From Loripinus fragilis (taxonomy: Eukaryota; Mollusca; Bivalvia; Lucinida; Lucinidae): DNA of 64,000 nt. Location of the stretch: assembly GCA_964019695.1 (NCBI GenBank), contig OZ026528.1:51609995-51673994 (forward strand). Direction: 5' to 3'. The translations under genes were made by a program, and so were the position numbers. The notes beneath the pieces were generated by a model, which worked only from the letters and a program-made list of their open reading frames with translations, ran no database searches and had not been told where the DNA came from. Of the stretch, positions 50,970-62,174 are shown piece by piece (the first letter of the stretch is position 1; each line of letters opens with the position of its first letter).

Positions 50970-51650
50970 ACATATGTCACATATGTGTCATACCCTTCAG
51001 CTATAGATTAGATTGCATGTGTTAATTCTTCAGCTGCTTATCACAACTTTATATCGTCTGCTGTATTGTCTGCTTATCCATTTAAAACGTCTTTATAGCA
51101 AACAAAAATATGTCATATATGTGTCATATGCTTCAGTTATAAATTAGATTGCATGTGTTAATTCTTCGACTGCTAATCACAACTTTATATCGTCTGCTTT
51201 ATCGTCTGCTTACCCATCTAAAGCGTCTCTGTAGCAAACAAAAATAGGTCACAAATGTGTCATACGCTTCAGTTATAGATTAGATTGCATGTGTTAATTC
51301 TTCAGCTGCTTATCACAACTTTATATCGTCTGCTGTATTGTCTGCTTATCCATTTAAAACGTCTTTATAGCAAACAAAAATATGTCATATATGTGTCATA
51401 TGCTTCAGTTATAAATTAGATTGCATGTGTTAATTCTTCGACTGCTAATCACAACTTTATATCGTCTGCTTTATCGTCTGCTTATCCATTTTACACGTAT
51501 CTATAGCAAACAAAAATAGGTCACAAGTGTGTCATACGCTTCAGTTATAGATTAGATTGCTTGTGTTAACTCTTCCGTTGCTATCCAAAACTTTATATCG
51601 TCTACTGTATCGTCTGCTTATCCATTTATACGCATCTATAGCAAACATTG
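50970..51650 (+). repeat. 136-bp tandem repeat, five copies, alternating A-B types
   Basis: TTAGATTGC starts at 51008, 51144, 51280, 51416 and 51552: an exact period of 136 bp. Copies 1, 3 and 5 share AGTTATAGATTAG-type and copies 2 and 4 share AGTTATAAATTAG with TTCGACTGCTAATCAC, so the higher-order unit is a 272-bp dimer. Each copy contains ATCGTCTGCTG or ATTGTCTGC, linking it to the wider GTCTGCTG motif of this window. The open frame 51557-51760 leaves the repeat and is not a gene. Confidence 0.85.
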
Positions 51651-52435
51651 TGGACAAAGATCAGACTGCTCCTCTAGGAGTCCACACTGTTTGTCTGCAT
51701 GCCAAAATTAGGCCTTGGTGTAAGCTTTTAAATGCTGCAGATATCTTCATCAGTAGATAATTTTCGTTGCATTTTTTTCATAGCAGGCTAAGGGTTAAAA
51801 ATTAGTTAAATAAAGACAGAAAACAAAGCACAACGTGTCAGCAGTTTTTTATCAGGCTTATATGCAAAAAATATAAGTTAAGAAGAGAGACACTAATGGC
51901 ATAACATAAATTTTTCACATTTGATTTTTTCACAAAATATGGGTCTCATCACTAGAAAACTGATTATCTGTCCAGTTTGGTCAGAAACTGCGTTAATTAC
52001 TTTCCTGAAAATATCAAAGCTAAAAAGTATGTATGGTCTTGGAACTAATCACACTGACAAACAGTCAAGCCTGAACATTTGTGCAGACTACTAAATAGTT
52101 TGACATTCTATGTACAGATTTATCACTTGACATCGCGTCTGGGAGTAAAATAATGCCATGCAATAGAAGCGAAAAACCACTAGTGATTTACAGATTTTCC
52201 AGAACCGTTATGACGTCTATAACAACGTTGCGAACATAATGGAAAAAATATAAAGTTTTGACGGTATAATGAAATTTCAAAGTAATCTTAATGTCATATG
52301 ACAAAAAGAATCAAACATTGGTGCTCTTTTATTATTAAAATTATTTAACTCGTTGGGAAAAAGAAATAAAATGCTCGGGCAGCCTCGCATTTTAGCTCTT
52401 CTCACTAAACTCGTTTAATACATTCAATAAAATAT
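51651..52435. other. AT-rich intergenic DNA
   Basis: Contains a GATCAGACTGCTCC repeat fragment (51659-51672) related to the hairpin at 55227. Nothing else recognised. Confidence 0.45.
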
Positions 52436-53531
52436 GAGCACTCATGTAAGATCCTCTTTATCTGCTACAACTCGAGCACTCATGTAAGATTCTGTATATC
52501 TGTAACAAGGGGAGCACTCGTGTAAGATCCTCTGTATCTGCGCCAAGAGGAACACTCATGTGAGATCCTCTATATCTGCAACAAAAGGAAGATCCTTATA
52601 TCTGCAAAAAAGAAGAACTCATGTAAGATCCACTATATCTGCAACAAGAGGAGCACTCATGTAAGATGTTCTAAATCTGCAACAAGAAGAGAACTCATGA
52701 AAGATCCTCTTTATCTGCAACAAGTGAAGCACCCACGTAAGATCGTCTATATCAGCAAGAAGTGGAGCACTCATGTAAGATCCTCTATATCTAAAACAAG
52801 GGGAGCACACATGTAAGATCCTTTATATCTGCAACAAGATGAGCACTCATGTAAGGTCCTTTGTATCCGTAACAAAAGGAGCACTCATGTAAGTTCCTCT
52901 ATATCTTCAACAAGGGGAGCACTCATGTAAGATCCTCTATATATGCAATAAGGGGAGCACCCATATAAGATCCTCTTTATATGCAACAAGATTAGCACTA
53001 ATGTAAGATCCTCTATATCTGCAACAAGAGGAGAACTCATTTAAAGACCTTTGTATCTGCAACAAAATGAACACTCATGGAAGTTCCTCTATATCTGCAA
53101 AAAGGGGAGCACTCATGTAAGATCCTCTATATCTGCAATAAGGGGAGCACCCATATAAGATCCTCTATATATGCAACAAGAGGAGCACTGATGTAAGATT
53201 CTCTATATTTGCAAAAAGAGGAGCACTCATGTAAGATCCTATATATCTGCAACAGCACTCGTGTAAGATACTCTATATCAGCAACAAGGGGAGCTCTCAT
53301 TTAAGATCTTCTATATCTACAACAAGAGGAGCACTCATGTATGATCATCTATATCAGCAAAAAGGTAAGCATTCATGTAAGATCCTCAATACCTTCAACA
53401 AGAGGAGCACTCATGTAAGATTCTTTATATCTATAACAGGATGAGCGCTCATGTGAGATCCTCTATATCTGCAACAAGGGGAGCGCTTATGTAAGATCCT
53501 CTTTACCTGCAACAAGAGGATCACTCATGTA
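52436..53531 (+). repeat. 38-bp minisatellite, ~29 copies
   Basis: The unit reads GAGCACTCATGTAAGATCCT then CTATATCTGCAACAAGAG, 38 bp. Monomers differ by many substitutions and by small deletions (for example near 53252 where part of a unit is lost), so the array is older or less homogenised than the 74-bp satellite. The minus open frame 52619-52810 is a periodic by-product. Confidence 0.9.
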
Positions 53532-54264
53532 TACTTAACTATTAAAGAAACCTGACACTTTTCACTTGCTTCAAACTCGTAAATAACATATCTTAGAGCT
53601 AAGTCGATACGCTTATTTTAGTAACAAGACATTAGAAATTCATTCTCTAAAAATATATATTTATCAATATAGAGCATGACGTCACGACGTTTTTATCACT
53701 TTTGCCTCGAGAGTGTTTGTGTAGATATTTAATTTACCAGCGTGCAAAGAGTATTCCACTTTGTGTTAGCTGGGCCTAGGCTCTGAGTTCAAAGAAAACT
53801 ACTGCTACTGGACACAAAGTTTCTCTGCATAATCTCCCTTCTTTGCTCAAACTCAGAGCCTGGTAAAGTCTGAAGAGCTGGTCCCAGGAATTCCTGGGAC
53901 CTTTAGTTCCGCTGTCATGCTAATGGCCCATATAAAATCGCTAACTCCATTATGAGAATTTATTACTTAACTTGTGTTCATAGAAACATTTTATCCCCAG
54001 AGTGAAATAGATGAAAAACTTGAGTTTGGGAGTTTTTAGATAGCAGACAGCCAAATATCAGAAATTGTGTTAAGAACAATTTGCAGAGGAATGATGATCT
54101 GTCCTGCTCGCCATCCCGAAGTAGTAAAAGTCTGACATGCCTGCGTGTACCATGGCTATTAAAGTGCTTAAGCTCTGATCAGCCTGCGCAAGCAACGGTG
54201 ATCTATGTTTCTCATTCGGTCGCCTTGATGCAGTTCCAAGAAATAAAAAAAAACATTATTCAGT
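53532..54264. other. Non-coding, with an inverted repeat at 53769-53862
   Basis: AGGCTCTGAGTTCAAAG near 53770 and CTTTGCTCAAACTCAGAGCCT near 53842 (differing by small gaps) form arms of a foldback of about 95 bp. This may be a small MITE-like element. The rest shows nothing recognisable. Confidence 0.45.
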
Positions 54265-54475
54265 ATGGGAGCGCATTGGCTCAATATCATAGTGTTTGAC
54301 CCGTGACCAATTCAAGCGGTTGCGAGTTCGAGCATCACCGGCGTCACTGTATTGTGTCCTTGAGCAAGAGACATCAATCCTTGCTTAGTACTGGTTCAAC
54401 CCAGGACGACACGTCCGGACATAGCTGAAAAATGTTGTCTTGGACATAAAGAATCAAATCAATCAATAAAGGTAC
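54265..54475 (+). mobile_element. SINE, diverged full-length copy
   Basis: GGGAGCGCATTGGCTCAATA is the head with a damaged box A, followed by GCGAGTTCGAGCATCACCGG, GTCCTTGAGCAAGAGACAT, GTTCAACCCAGGACGAC and a tail AAGAATCAAATCAATCAAT. The upstream frame 54081-54299 runs into it and is not a gene. Confidence 0.75.
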
Positions 54476-57400
54476 GTGTAGTATATTCATGAATTCAGCT
54501 TACGGACAAATTGATGTCATATATACTTCAACCTAGAATCATTTTTCCAGAAATAATGCTCAGCTGTGATTGAGCCGTTGAGGAAAAGGCATATTGTGGA
54601 ATTCAATCTGGTCTGCATTGTTTACTAAGATACCTAAACAGAAATATACCTCATTTTATAGAAATTTTGACCGGCAGCCCCTTAAAAATATGTGATTCTA
54701 TACTTGTTCAATGTGCATGACATAATGCATCAAAAATAGTTTATATTCTGAGTGTTTGCAATGCAATTGTCAAATTACGCTAGCAGATGAGAAAGCAGAC
54801 AATGTTTTTTGTAGAGTATGTGGAGATCCATATGCTTTACAAAATATAGGCATCTAAAGCTGGCGCTTCACCAGGGTCTGCACCATTTGCTAAGACAAAC
54901 ACAATTTATATTAAAACTTAGAAATTTCAATGTGTGGCCAATATAAAATGGACTTTACCATACTTTTTCCATTATTAAGCTACTCGGTCACTGCATATAT
55001 GCGGCAACTTTAATATTCATATCTGGGCGTGATTCGACTATTTCATTGCCCAAGAAGGGAGATCTGATAATATTTTATTAAGAGTTAACCTGTTTATTAC
55101 GTTGTTTGAGCCACGCAGACGTGCATGCATTTTATTAAAATCGTAAACTGAAGACTACAACAATTTTAAAGATCATCTGCTTTTGTCATCTGTTGAAACT
55201 GTTTTTGAAGCCTCGTCGACAGAGTAGATCAAGATCAGACTGCTCCTGTGGTCAGACTGCTCTTGTGGGAGCAGTCTGATCTGGGCTTACACTGTTTACC
55301 TCTATACTTATGTTAATCATAAACATAGTCAGTTTGCTGGCATTTTATGGTTTAAATGATAATATTAGCCATTAAATGAGATTTCCAACAGTAAGTTTAG
55401 TCTGACAAGCAAAGGCTCTGATCAGTATGAGCATCTGCCCAGCCTGATAAGAGCATTCGCTAGGCGCTTGAATATTCTATGACAGTTAAGCTACTGACTG
55501 AGTAAAATGACACATTGTAGGAAGCTCATGCTTTTTGTGTCATGGTGCAAGGGGATACTTTTTGCATGCTTGGTAATTAAGCATGCTTTTTTGTCGTCTG
55601 CTGTTTTTTTTTCTTGTTTTTTTTTCCCTCAAAATTATGACTGAAAAAAAGTTGAATGCAGACATAAAGCAACATGAAAAGCGTTCCTCACTCTCACTAC
55701 ATAGCTTTTGTGAAAGAAAAGAAATTTCAGTACCTTAACTTTTTGCATGCTGGGAAACTTTGCTATTGTGTCGTCTGCCGATTTCTTTTCTAAAATTAAC
55801 TTTTTAAATACTCTCAGAAGCTGCTTTAGTATCAAGCAATTTGAATTCACATCAGGCAGGATGTAGTGCGTCTACTATATTGGTATAAACTAGATGTGAT
55901 AGCACTAGCATACAAAGGGTGAATGCTGGCCTGAATTGTGTTGGAATCAACATTTTTTGTGAACTTGATCTAAAATTACCCCAGTACTTCTCAAGAGATT
56001 AACCAAAACGAATTTGACCAGCAGTGGATAAGGATCTAATAATTATTTGAGATTTAATGTTTCTGCAAATGATACCTGACTAATAAGGTAACAATACATC
56101 ACTTAATGGGTTCTTCAAACTGATAGCCCTATCAGAGACAAACTTTGTGTGTAAAACGGCCATCATAATTGGGTCGCCGTACCAAATGAATACACATTAT
56201 CAGTACCTTTTACCTGGATAGCTTGTCTGTGTTTTGATAAAATTGGCTGTAATAAAAGAATTTCCCATTGAATTTTAAAACTCGGACCAATATGATTTCC
56301 AAACTATGACGACGGTGTCCCAATAGACAATTGTTGGTTTTCAGTGCTACATGTAATATATGTGGATATATTAAACGTTTAGCCAGGAACCTTTTCCCAA
56401 GGCCAGTTAGACTGACAGTCTGAGTAAGTTTAAGAGGAATTATTTTAGTCTAGTTCCCTCCCCTAGATCTACCTATCAACAGGGCACCAGTTTAGAATCA
56501 TTTGTGTAAGTCCTCTTTACCCTAAAGTAATCACAAATAAAAATTAAATAAATCTAAATAATAATAATAAAACAGATTGTATAATAAAAAGGCATTTCGA
56601 TTTGATCATCAAAGACACACTTTCCCATGAAATGATTCTGTGTATAGCCCTGAAACTGTGTAACTTTCGACCAGAACTACTTGTGTAAGTCTCATTTATG
56701 GTATTCCAATAATAGAGACAAATGAATGTTTAGGAACGATTTGATCAGGTCTCAAAAATTAGCTTTTTATCACCTAGTTGGTCAGATTATTAAAATTTAA
56801 AGTGCTATCCTTTTGCCTGACTTTATTTATTTATTTATGCTAGTTTGAATAATGCTGATATTTTTAAAAATAAACATTCATGTATACTGTAAGGGTTTCT
56901 CTAAGAATCCAGATCAGGACCTACGTTTTATAGATTTCACTTGTTCCTCTTTTAGATGTTTTATTGAAATTTAGAATTTCAATCTTTGATTTGTTTTGTT
57001 GTTCATTTCTTATCACTTTGAGGCTGGTGATATGGGCCGGACCACTTTTTGGGGCAAAAAAGGTTTTAGCCTGACCACTTTTTGGCCAAAGTCGGGTCAG
57101 TTTTTTCAGTTTTTTTTTTTAATATGATAACCAAAGCTTGATTATTAATTGATAACTGAAGCGTGCATAGGTCTATATTTCGCCTGCCTAAGGTGTTATA
57201 AAAACACAGTTAAGTCACTGAAACCTGTGTTAACGACGGTAATTACAATTAAAGGATTATCGTTTGGAGTGTGGGTGCATTATAAGGCTGACCAAATGTA
57301 ATGCTGTATTTAACAATGTAACATTTCAATAAAACATAATTTCATGTTTGTTTGTATTACTGTTGTTTAGTGCGTAGCCTCATCGGTATAGAATCATAGG

Positions 57401-57483
57401 TCTAGATATATAAGCAAAATATTCCAACGTGATATTGTGAATATTTTCTTATCAATCGGTTTGAACATTAATTTTGTTTTGGG
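54476..57483. other. 3-kb gene-free stretch with scattered repeat motifs
   Basis: Contains the hairpin at 55227-55290 (GATCAGACTGCTCCTGTGG paired with GGGAGCAGTCTGATC), GTCGTCTGCTG-type motifs near 55573 and 55770, a GATCAGTATGAGCATCTGCC repeat fragment near 55418, and two ACCACTTTTTGG copies near 57040 and 57077. No coding region or RNA gene recognised. The minus open frame 55635-55850 shows no domain. Confidence 0.5.
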
Positions 57484-57524
57484 TGCTCAAAAGAACCATT
57501 TTATTGAGACGGTTCTTTTGAGTA
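57484..57524. repeat. 41-bp hairpin repeat, second copy
   Basis: TGCTCAAAAGAACC and GGTTCTTTTGAGTA are arms of 14 bp with one mismatch pair, around a 13-bp centre. It matches 4952-4992 in length and in most positions. The arm change C to T in the right half (GGTTC against GGCTC) restores pairing with GAACC. Confidence 0.65.
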
Positions 57525-57710
57525 TCCACAACATATGCCTCAGTAGAGAAATAGGAAAATTATTTTTAATTACGCTCTATTACTAACCGATGACAGCCCT
57601 GACATGCATAATCTGGGTCCACCACTGTCGAAGAGACTTCTAAAACCTATCAGCGGACAACAGAGCAGACTAATTTTATTTTGTTGTGATTTGTGCTCTA
57701 GGAATTTACA

Positions 57711-58349
57711 ATGATTATACTTTTGATCCTGGAAGTTGTCACAAGCGCTAAGTACTTGGGGGTTGACATCTCCAGTGGCCTATCTTGGAACTCCCACATT
57801 GACCGAATTACTGGAAATGCAAATAGAACTTATGGATACATTCGGAGAAATATTAAATCAAAAAACCAAAAAGTGAGAGAAACCGCCTATAACACGCTTG
57901 TCCGACCTCAGCTGGAGTATGCAGCCCCTATTTGGGATCCTTACACTAAGGAAAAAACACTTCAGCTTGAAAAAATTCAAAGAAGGGCCGCACGCTGGAC
58001 GACCAGTAATTATGATTACAGGTCAAGTGTTACATCTATGCTTGACCAACTCAGTTGGAGAACCCTTGAGCAAAGACGGGCTGATGCCCGCCTTTGTCTC
58101 TTCTACAAGATGATCCATGGAATTGTGGCAGTACCCCTCCCAGATTACGTCCAGCCTACACATAGAGTGTCCCGTTACTGTCACTCAATGATATTTCGTC
58201 AGATCCATACAAACAGGAATTATTATAAGTATTCATTCTTTCCACTGGCTATAGTCCAGTGGAATGCCCTGCCAGAGTCTTTTGTTAGTTTGCAAGACCT
58301 TGAAGTCTTCAAGGTCGCTGTGAGCAAACTACAACACTCAAAACCCTAG
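57711..58349 (+). CDS. LINE (CR1/L2/jockey-type) reverse-transcriptase C-terminus
   Basis: 212 codons. From about residue 7 the protein matches my memory of the post-catalytic region of CR1/jockey-like polyproteins: a YLGVDIS motif near residue 15, W and H spacing (LSWNSHID), a basic YIRRNIKSK segment, LVRPQLEYAAPIWDPY, IQRRAARW, WRTLEQRRADARLCLFYK, and a final FFPLAIVQWNALPES block. These are conserved features of invertebrate non-LTR elements. The catalytic reverse-transcriptase motifs and the endonuclease lie upstream and are absent, and the first few codons are probably flanking sequence. The frame is unbroken to the stop, so the insertion is fairly young. It is a different family from the LINE at 18083. 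Confidence 0.8.
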   Translation: MIILLILEVVTSAKYLGVDISSGLSWNSHIDRITGNANRTYGYIRRNIKSKNQKVRETAYNTLVRPQLEYAAPIWDPYTKEKTLQLEKIQRRAARWTTSNYDYRSSVTSMLDQLSWRTLEQRRADARLCLFYKMIHGIVAVPLPDYVQPTHRVSRYCHSMIFRQIHTNRNYYKYSFFPLAIVQWNALPESFVSLQDLEVFKVAVSKLQHSKP

Positions 58350-58548
58350 ATCCTGACACTGTTGTTTTTAACCTGATTTTAATCTCATCTTCACTGTTTT
58401 TAACCTATCATCTTTTATTCCCCTTAACTATCATGCTTTTATTCTTTTTCTTTTTCTACTAACATTGCTCGACAGCGCACAACTGCCTAAAATGTCCGCG
58501 AGGGCGTATGGCAGAATACGAAGATAGAGATAGATAGATAGATAGACA
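57715..58548 (+). mobile_element. 5'-truncated LINE with (GATA)n tail
   Basis: Comprises the coding fragment above and a ~200-bp 3' UTR ending in AAGATAGAGA and a GATA microsatellite (about 58523-58546). Microsatellite-like tails are usual for CR1/L2-type elements. The next 13 bp (58547-58559) are the target duplication of the following SINE, so the SINE inserted at the LINE end. Confidence 0.7.
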
Positions 58549-58559
58549 ACGCAACATAC

Positions 58560-58741
58560 GGGAGGGCAGTGGCTCAGTGGTAGAGTGTTTGACTCAAGGC
58601 CGAAGGGCCAACCGGCGTCACTGCGTTGTGTCCTTGAGCAAGACACATTTATCCTAGCTTAATACTGGTTCAACCCAGGAAGACCCTTCCCTTTATAGCT
58701 GAAAGATTGTTGATGGGACGTAAAGAATCAAACAAACAAAA
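58560..58741 (+). mobile_element. SINE with 13-bp TSD, internal deletion over box B
   Basis: Head with intact box A (GTGGCTCAGTGGTAGAGTG), then GGCCGAAGGGCCAACCGGCG, where the box B region of other copies is missing, so about 20 bp are lost. The body and tail are normal, ending AATCAAACAAACAAAA. The duplication CAAC[G/A]CAACATAC occupies 58547-58559 and 58742-58754 with one mismatch. Without box B, polymerase III transcription should be weak, so the deletion probably arose after insertion. Confidence 0.8.
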
Positions 58742-59301
58742 CAACACAACATACCTATCCCCACTCCCGAGCAGTTTCAGTTTAAAAAAGTGAGTGTTTA
58801 ACATCTCACCAGCAGGCAGCAGAGCTTTAAGGTCATGGAGACACCGTCACAGCTCAGTCTCATCCGTGGATCAAACTCTAGGACCCCTGGATAAGTCACC
58901 AGTGTTACAGTTACATTACATGTTTTGTTTTGATTCTTTACGACACATTGAACAATTTTTCAGTCGCCAGATGGGGCTATATATAGACTCAAGATGGAGG
59001 GGTTGTGCGTTTCGGCCCCTGGGGCACTGTCCAACTGCCTTGTGTCTACTACTGAGCTCCTAATTTTATCTGTCTGACAGGGTTTGTTCCCATTCATCTC
59101 CTCACAGACCCTCCCAGGGGTTGGTTAGGAGGGCTGTTTTCTTATTCCCCTGAATGAAATTACTTATCCCCACTCCTGTACCCCAAACATAAAATTTACC
59201 TTGTTCCTCCATTTCCCAAACCCCTGGATGGGCCTCAAGAATGTTTAGCTGATTCCATAGCATAAAGTCAAATTTTGAGAAAAATAATTTTGTTCCTATT
59301 C
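58742..59301. other. Non-coding stretch
   Basis: Holds an 89-codon open frame (58794-59063) without a recognisable domain. Part of it (TTTTGTTTTGATTCTTTACG near 58923) is a minus-strand SINE tail fragment. No gene is called. Confidence 0.45.
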
Positions 59302-59580
59302 CTAGACATGCGCGGATCCAGGAATTTACGTCAGGGGGGTCCAGGTCAGTGTGACAAAAAAAGCTCTGACAACGTTTTTTTTTTTTAGTCCTCAGCTTAA
59401 TTTACAGAAGTCAAATGGGCAATTTAAAAAAAATCTATCATTTTCAAGGTTCCAGAAGGGGGTCCAACTTTTTCCAGGGGGGGTCCAATTGCTGATTCCC
59501 TATAGAAACCCATATAACTTGTGATTTTCCAGGGGGGGTCTGGACCCCCTGTTCCCCCCTCTGGATCCGCACTTGCTAGA
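59302..59580. mobile_element. ~280-bp inverted-repeat element (GCGGATCCAG ends)
   Basis: The ends are TGCGCGGATCCAGG (59309) and, inverted, AGTGCGGATCCAGAGG (right edge 59573). CTAGA flanks both sides (59302-59306, 59576-59580) and may be the target duplication. Inside are several GGGGGGTCC / GGACCCCC tracts. It resembles a MITE. The minus open frame 59424-59633 lies over it and is not a gene. Confidence 0.55.
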
Positions 59581-60369
59581 CCCCTTCTGATGATGGAAAT
59601 AAAAGAATAAGTGCCATAGGCCCAGTTAAGCAAATATTTTGAGCATAAAATTCCTTATAAATCCATTAATTCTAACATTTAAAGAACCATCTCATTGAGA
59701 CAGTTCCTTTGGAAATATTTTTAAAATTTTTAATTACTGAGACTCTTATCTGGAGGCCTACATGTTTATAGGTGTCACAATTTGGAAAATTTTACTTTTA
59801 TTTTTCTGAAAATATGACATTCCCATGGCTGTGGAAATGCCATGCCCGACTTGTCCGACCTGGTCCCATTTCAGTCCAGGACAAGTTGAAAATTTCTATT
59901 TACTTGTCCTTGGACAAGTACAAATGTATTAAGTTAATAAAATGCTGTATTTCATATTTTGATTAATTATTACGAGCTCACATCTTGCATTGAAAACAGT
60001 GTGGATCCTGATTCATACAAGAGAAGCCAGCTGATCAGGATCCATCCTGTTTACAAGTGTTGATCTGGTTTCATACTGTTTTTGAAAGAATAAATAGTTC
60101 TCTAAGCACAGATTTTTTCTTTTGGACAAGTAAAATATTCTATGGACAAGTACATTTTGGCTTTCAGCAGTTTTTATTTGTCCCTGGACAAGAAGAAAAT
60201 TTTATTATTTCCACACCCCTGAGTCATTTCATTCAAATTTTCTTGATAATAGTATTTCGCCATTTGAACCTTTTTTCTCTACATTGAATGAAGTTTTAAA
60301 TTATTGACAAATCTGTTTTTTTCTTCTTCCACTTTTTAAGAACATTTATGATTATTATGTCCCCGCCAT
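59581..60369. other. Non-coding; cluster of GGACAAGT motifs
   Basis: GGACAAGT or its complement ACTTGTCC occurs at least six times between 59845 and 60195. A GTGGATCCTGATTCA ... CTGATCAGGATCC hairpin lies at 60000-60045, of the same type as 5826-5890. Nothing else recognised. Confidence 0.45.
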
Positions 60370-61160
60370 GCAGTGATTTTGTTACCTGCGCATCCTGCAT
60401 CTTTTGCGCATAAGTTTTTATGTCAGCGAGTCCAGGCGAGTCCCGGGATGCAATAGTATTGCAGACTTGTCATTAAAAATAGTGTTTGGGACTCATAAAT
60501 TTGCAGTTGGACTCATTGATATTGGAAACAGCGAGTCCCAGGACCCATAAGCCCAAAATTGTAAATGAATCACTGCCATGATAATGGGCGGGGCATTAAG
60601 TGTTACCCCTGTGCATACTCACGTAAGTACATGCGTCTGTCCCGACGACGTCCGCTCTCTAAATCAAATACTTTTGATCCGAATTTTATGAAACTAGGTC
60701 ACATTGTTTAGTACCATAATGTCTTCTTCAAGTTCGATAAAGGTCCATATCGCACCAGGCTCTCAGTAGTTATGGCCCTTTGTTTATGAAAATTCACCGT
60801 TTTAAATGATGTCCGCTCTCTAAGTCAAAAAATTTTTATCAGAATTTTATGAAACTTTGTCTCATTGTTTAGTACCATGATGTCTTTTTCAAGTATGATA
60901 ATGGTCTATATGGCACCATGCTTTAAGGAGTTATTGCCCTTAGTTTATGAAAAATCATCGGTTGAAACGACTTCTACTCTCTAACATGAATAGTTTTGAT
61001 TCTTGGTCACATTATTAAGTGCCATAGTGTGTTCAAGTTTTAGAAAGGCCCAATCGCATCATGCCTTCAGGAGTTATTGCCCTTTGTGAATGACAATTCC
61101 CTATTTATACAAATTTGGCAATTGCGGGGGCATCCGTGTCCCATTGACACATTTCTAGTT
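60370..61160. repeat. Molluscan-type dispersed repeat with 161-bp internal period
   Basis: Three tandem segments begin TCCGCTCTCTAA (60651), TCCGCTCTCTAA (60812) and TCTACTCTCTAA (60973), a period of 161 bp. Each continues with TTTTGAT, TTATGAAACT, TCACATTGTTTAGTRCCAT and AGTTATTGCCCTTTGT-like blocks. The whole is framed by GGGCGGGGCATTAAGTGTTA (60587) and GGGGGCATCCGTGTCCCATT (61130). I recall such units as a widespread noncoding repeat in bivalves; classification is not settled. Confidence 0.6.
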
Positions 61161-61525
61161 TTCTTTATGCTTTAGATACACTATTTACACAATGTGCTTT
61201 AAATCATTTGGCAAGGATTTGAAAATATTCACATTTTATTTTATATTATAGAAAATAATTTTGACACTTAATTGATTCAAATTTTCTGCAGCAAGAGAGA
61301 ATAAATGGAAATTTAAAATGGCATTTTTTCTGTAATTAATGAAATTCAATGCATATTAAATGTTGAAAACAAATAAAAGCCATTTTTCATGATCGAAATC
61401 GTAAAACTTCCACATTTTTATTAATAAAACCTATGTTGAATTTTAGAATTAAGAGTTGAACTCATTGTAACAAATTATCTTTTAATTAAGAGCACTGTAA
61501 TGGAATAAAAGCCTTGCTTTCGTGA
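61161..61525. other. AT-rich intergenic DNA
   Basis: No gene, RNA or repeat recognised. Confidence 0.5.
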
Positions 61526-61549
61526 AATCTAGCCATTTCAACACAATTA

Positions 61550-61620
61550 GCTTCCATGGTGTAATAGGAAACATACTCACTCTTGGAGTGAGGGCTCCAG
61601 GTTCAAATCCTGGTAGAAGT
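61550..61620 (+). tRNA. tRNA-Gln(UUG)-like copy 1, probable pseudogene
   Basis: Folds as a cloverleaf: acceptor GCTTCCA with TAGAAGT (one mismatch), D arm GTGT/ACAT, anticodon stem CTCAC/GTGAG, and a perfect T stem CCAGG/CCTGG with loop TTCAAAT. The D loop keeps GG. The loop TCTTGGA would place UUG as anticodon, but position 33 is C instead of the near-invariant U. There is no T-run terminator downstream. Confidence 0.45.
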
Positions 61621-61702
61621 ACAAAGTTGGGCAGCTGGAAACTGATTTGGATGAATCAATTATAGTGACAAAAATAGAAATCTAGCCAGTACAACAAAAT
61701 TA

Positions 61703-61773
61703 GCTTCCGTGGTGTAATAGAAAACATACTCACTCTTGGAGTGAGGGTTCCAGGTTCAAATCCTCGTGGAAGT
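61703..61773 (+). tRNA. tRNA-Gln-like copy 2, probable pseudogene
   Basis: Same fold as copy 1. The acceptor arm starts GCTTCCG, and the 3' T-stem strand reads CCTCG, breaking one pair. The D loop has GA where copy 1 has GG, removing a conserved G needed for the D-T loop contact. Confidence 0.4.
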
Positions 61774-61861
61774 AAAAAAAAGTTGGCAGCTGGAAACTGA
61801 TTTGGATGCTTCAATAATATTAACGAAATTTAATAGAAATCTAGCCAGTACAACAAAATGA

Positions 61862-61932
61862 GCTTCCATGGTGTAATAGAAAACATACTCACTCTTGGAG
61901 TGAGGGTTCCAGGTTCAAATCCTGGTGGAAGT
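61862..61932 (+). tRNA. tRNA-Gln-like copy 3, probable pseudogene
   Basis: Acceptor GCTTCCA/TGGAAGT fully paired, T stem perfect, D loop GA variant, same TCTTGGA anticodon loop with C33. Structurally the best of the five arms apart from the D loop. Confidence 0.4.
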
Positions 61933-62018
61933 AAAAAAGTTGGCAGCTGGAATCTGATTTGGATGCTTCAATTATATTAACAAAATTTAATAGAAATCTA
62001 GCCAGTTCAACAAAACTA

Positions 62019-62089
62019 GCTTCCATGGTGTAATAGAAAACATACTCACTCTTGGAGTGAGGGTTCCAGGTTCAAATCCTGGTGGAAGT
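62019..62089 (+). tRNA. tRNA-Gln-like copy 4, probable pseudogene
   Basis: Identical to copy 3 in all stems, with the same D-loop and C33 variants. A-rich rather than T-rich sequence follows. Confidence 0.4.
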
Positions 62090-62174
62090 AAAAAAGTTGC
62101 AGCTGGAAACTGATTTGGATGCTTCAATTATATTAACAAAATTTGATAGAAATCTAGCCAGTTCATCAAAATTA

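Noticed and set aside
57898..58113. 71-codon frame within the LINE
   Set aside because: It is a shadow in another frame of the well-supported LINE coding sequence.
58431..58646. 71-codon minus frame
   Set aside because: It lies antisense over the LINE 3' UTR, the GATA tail and a SINE head.
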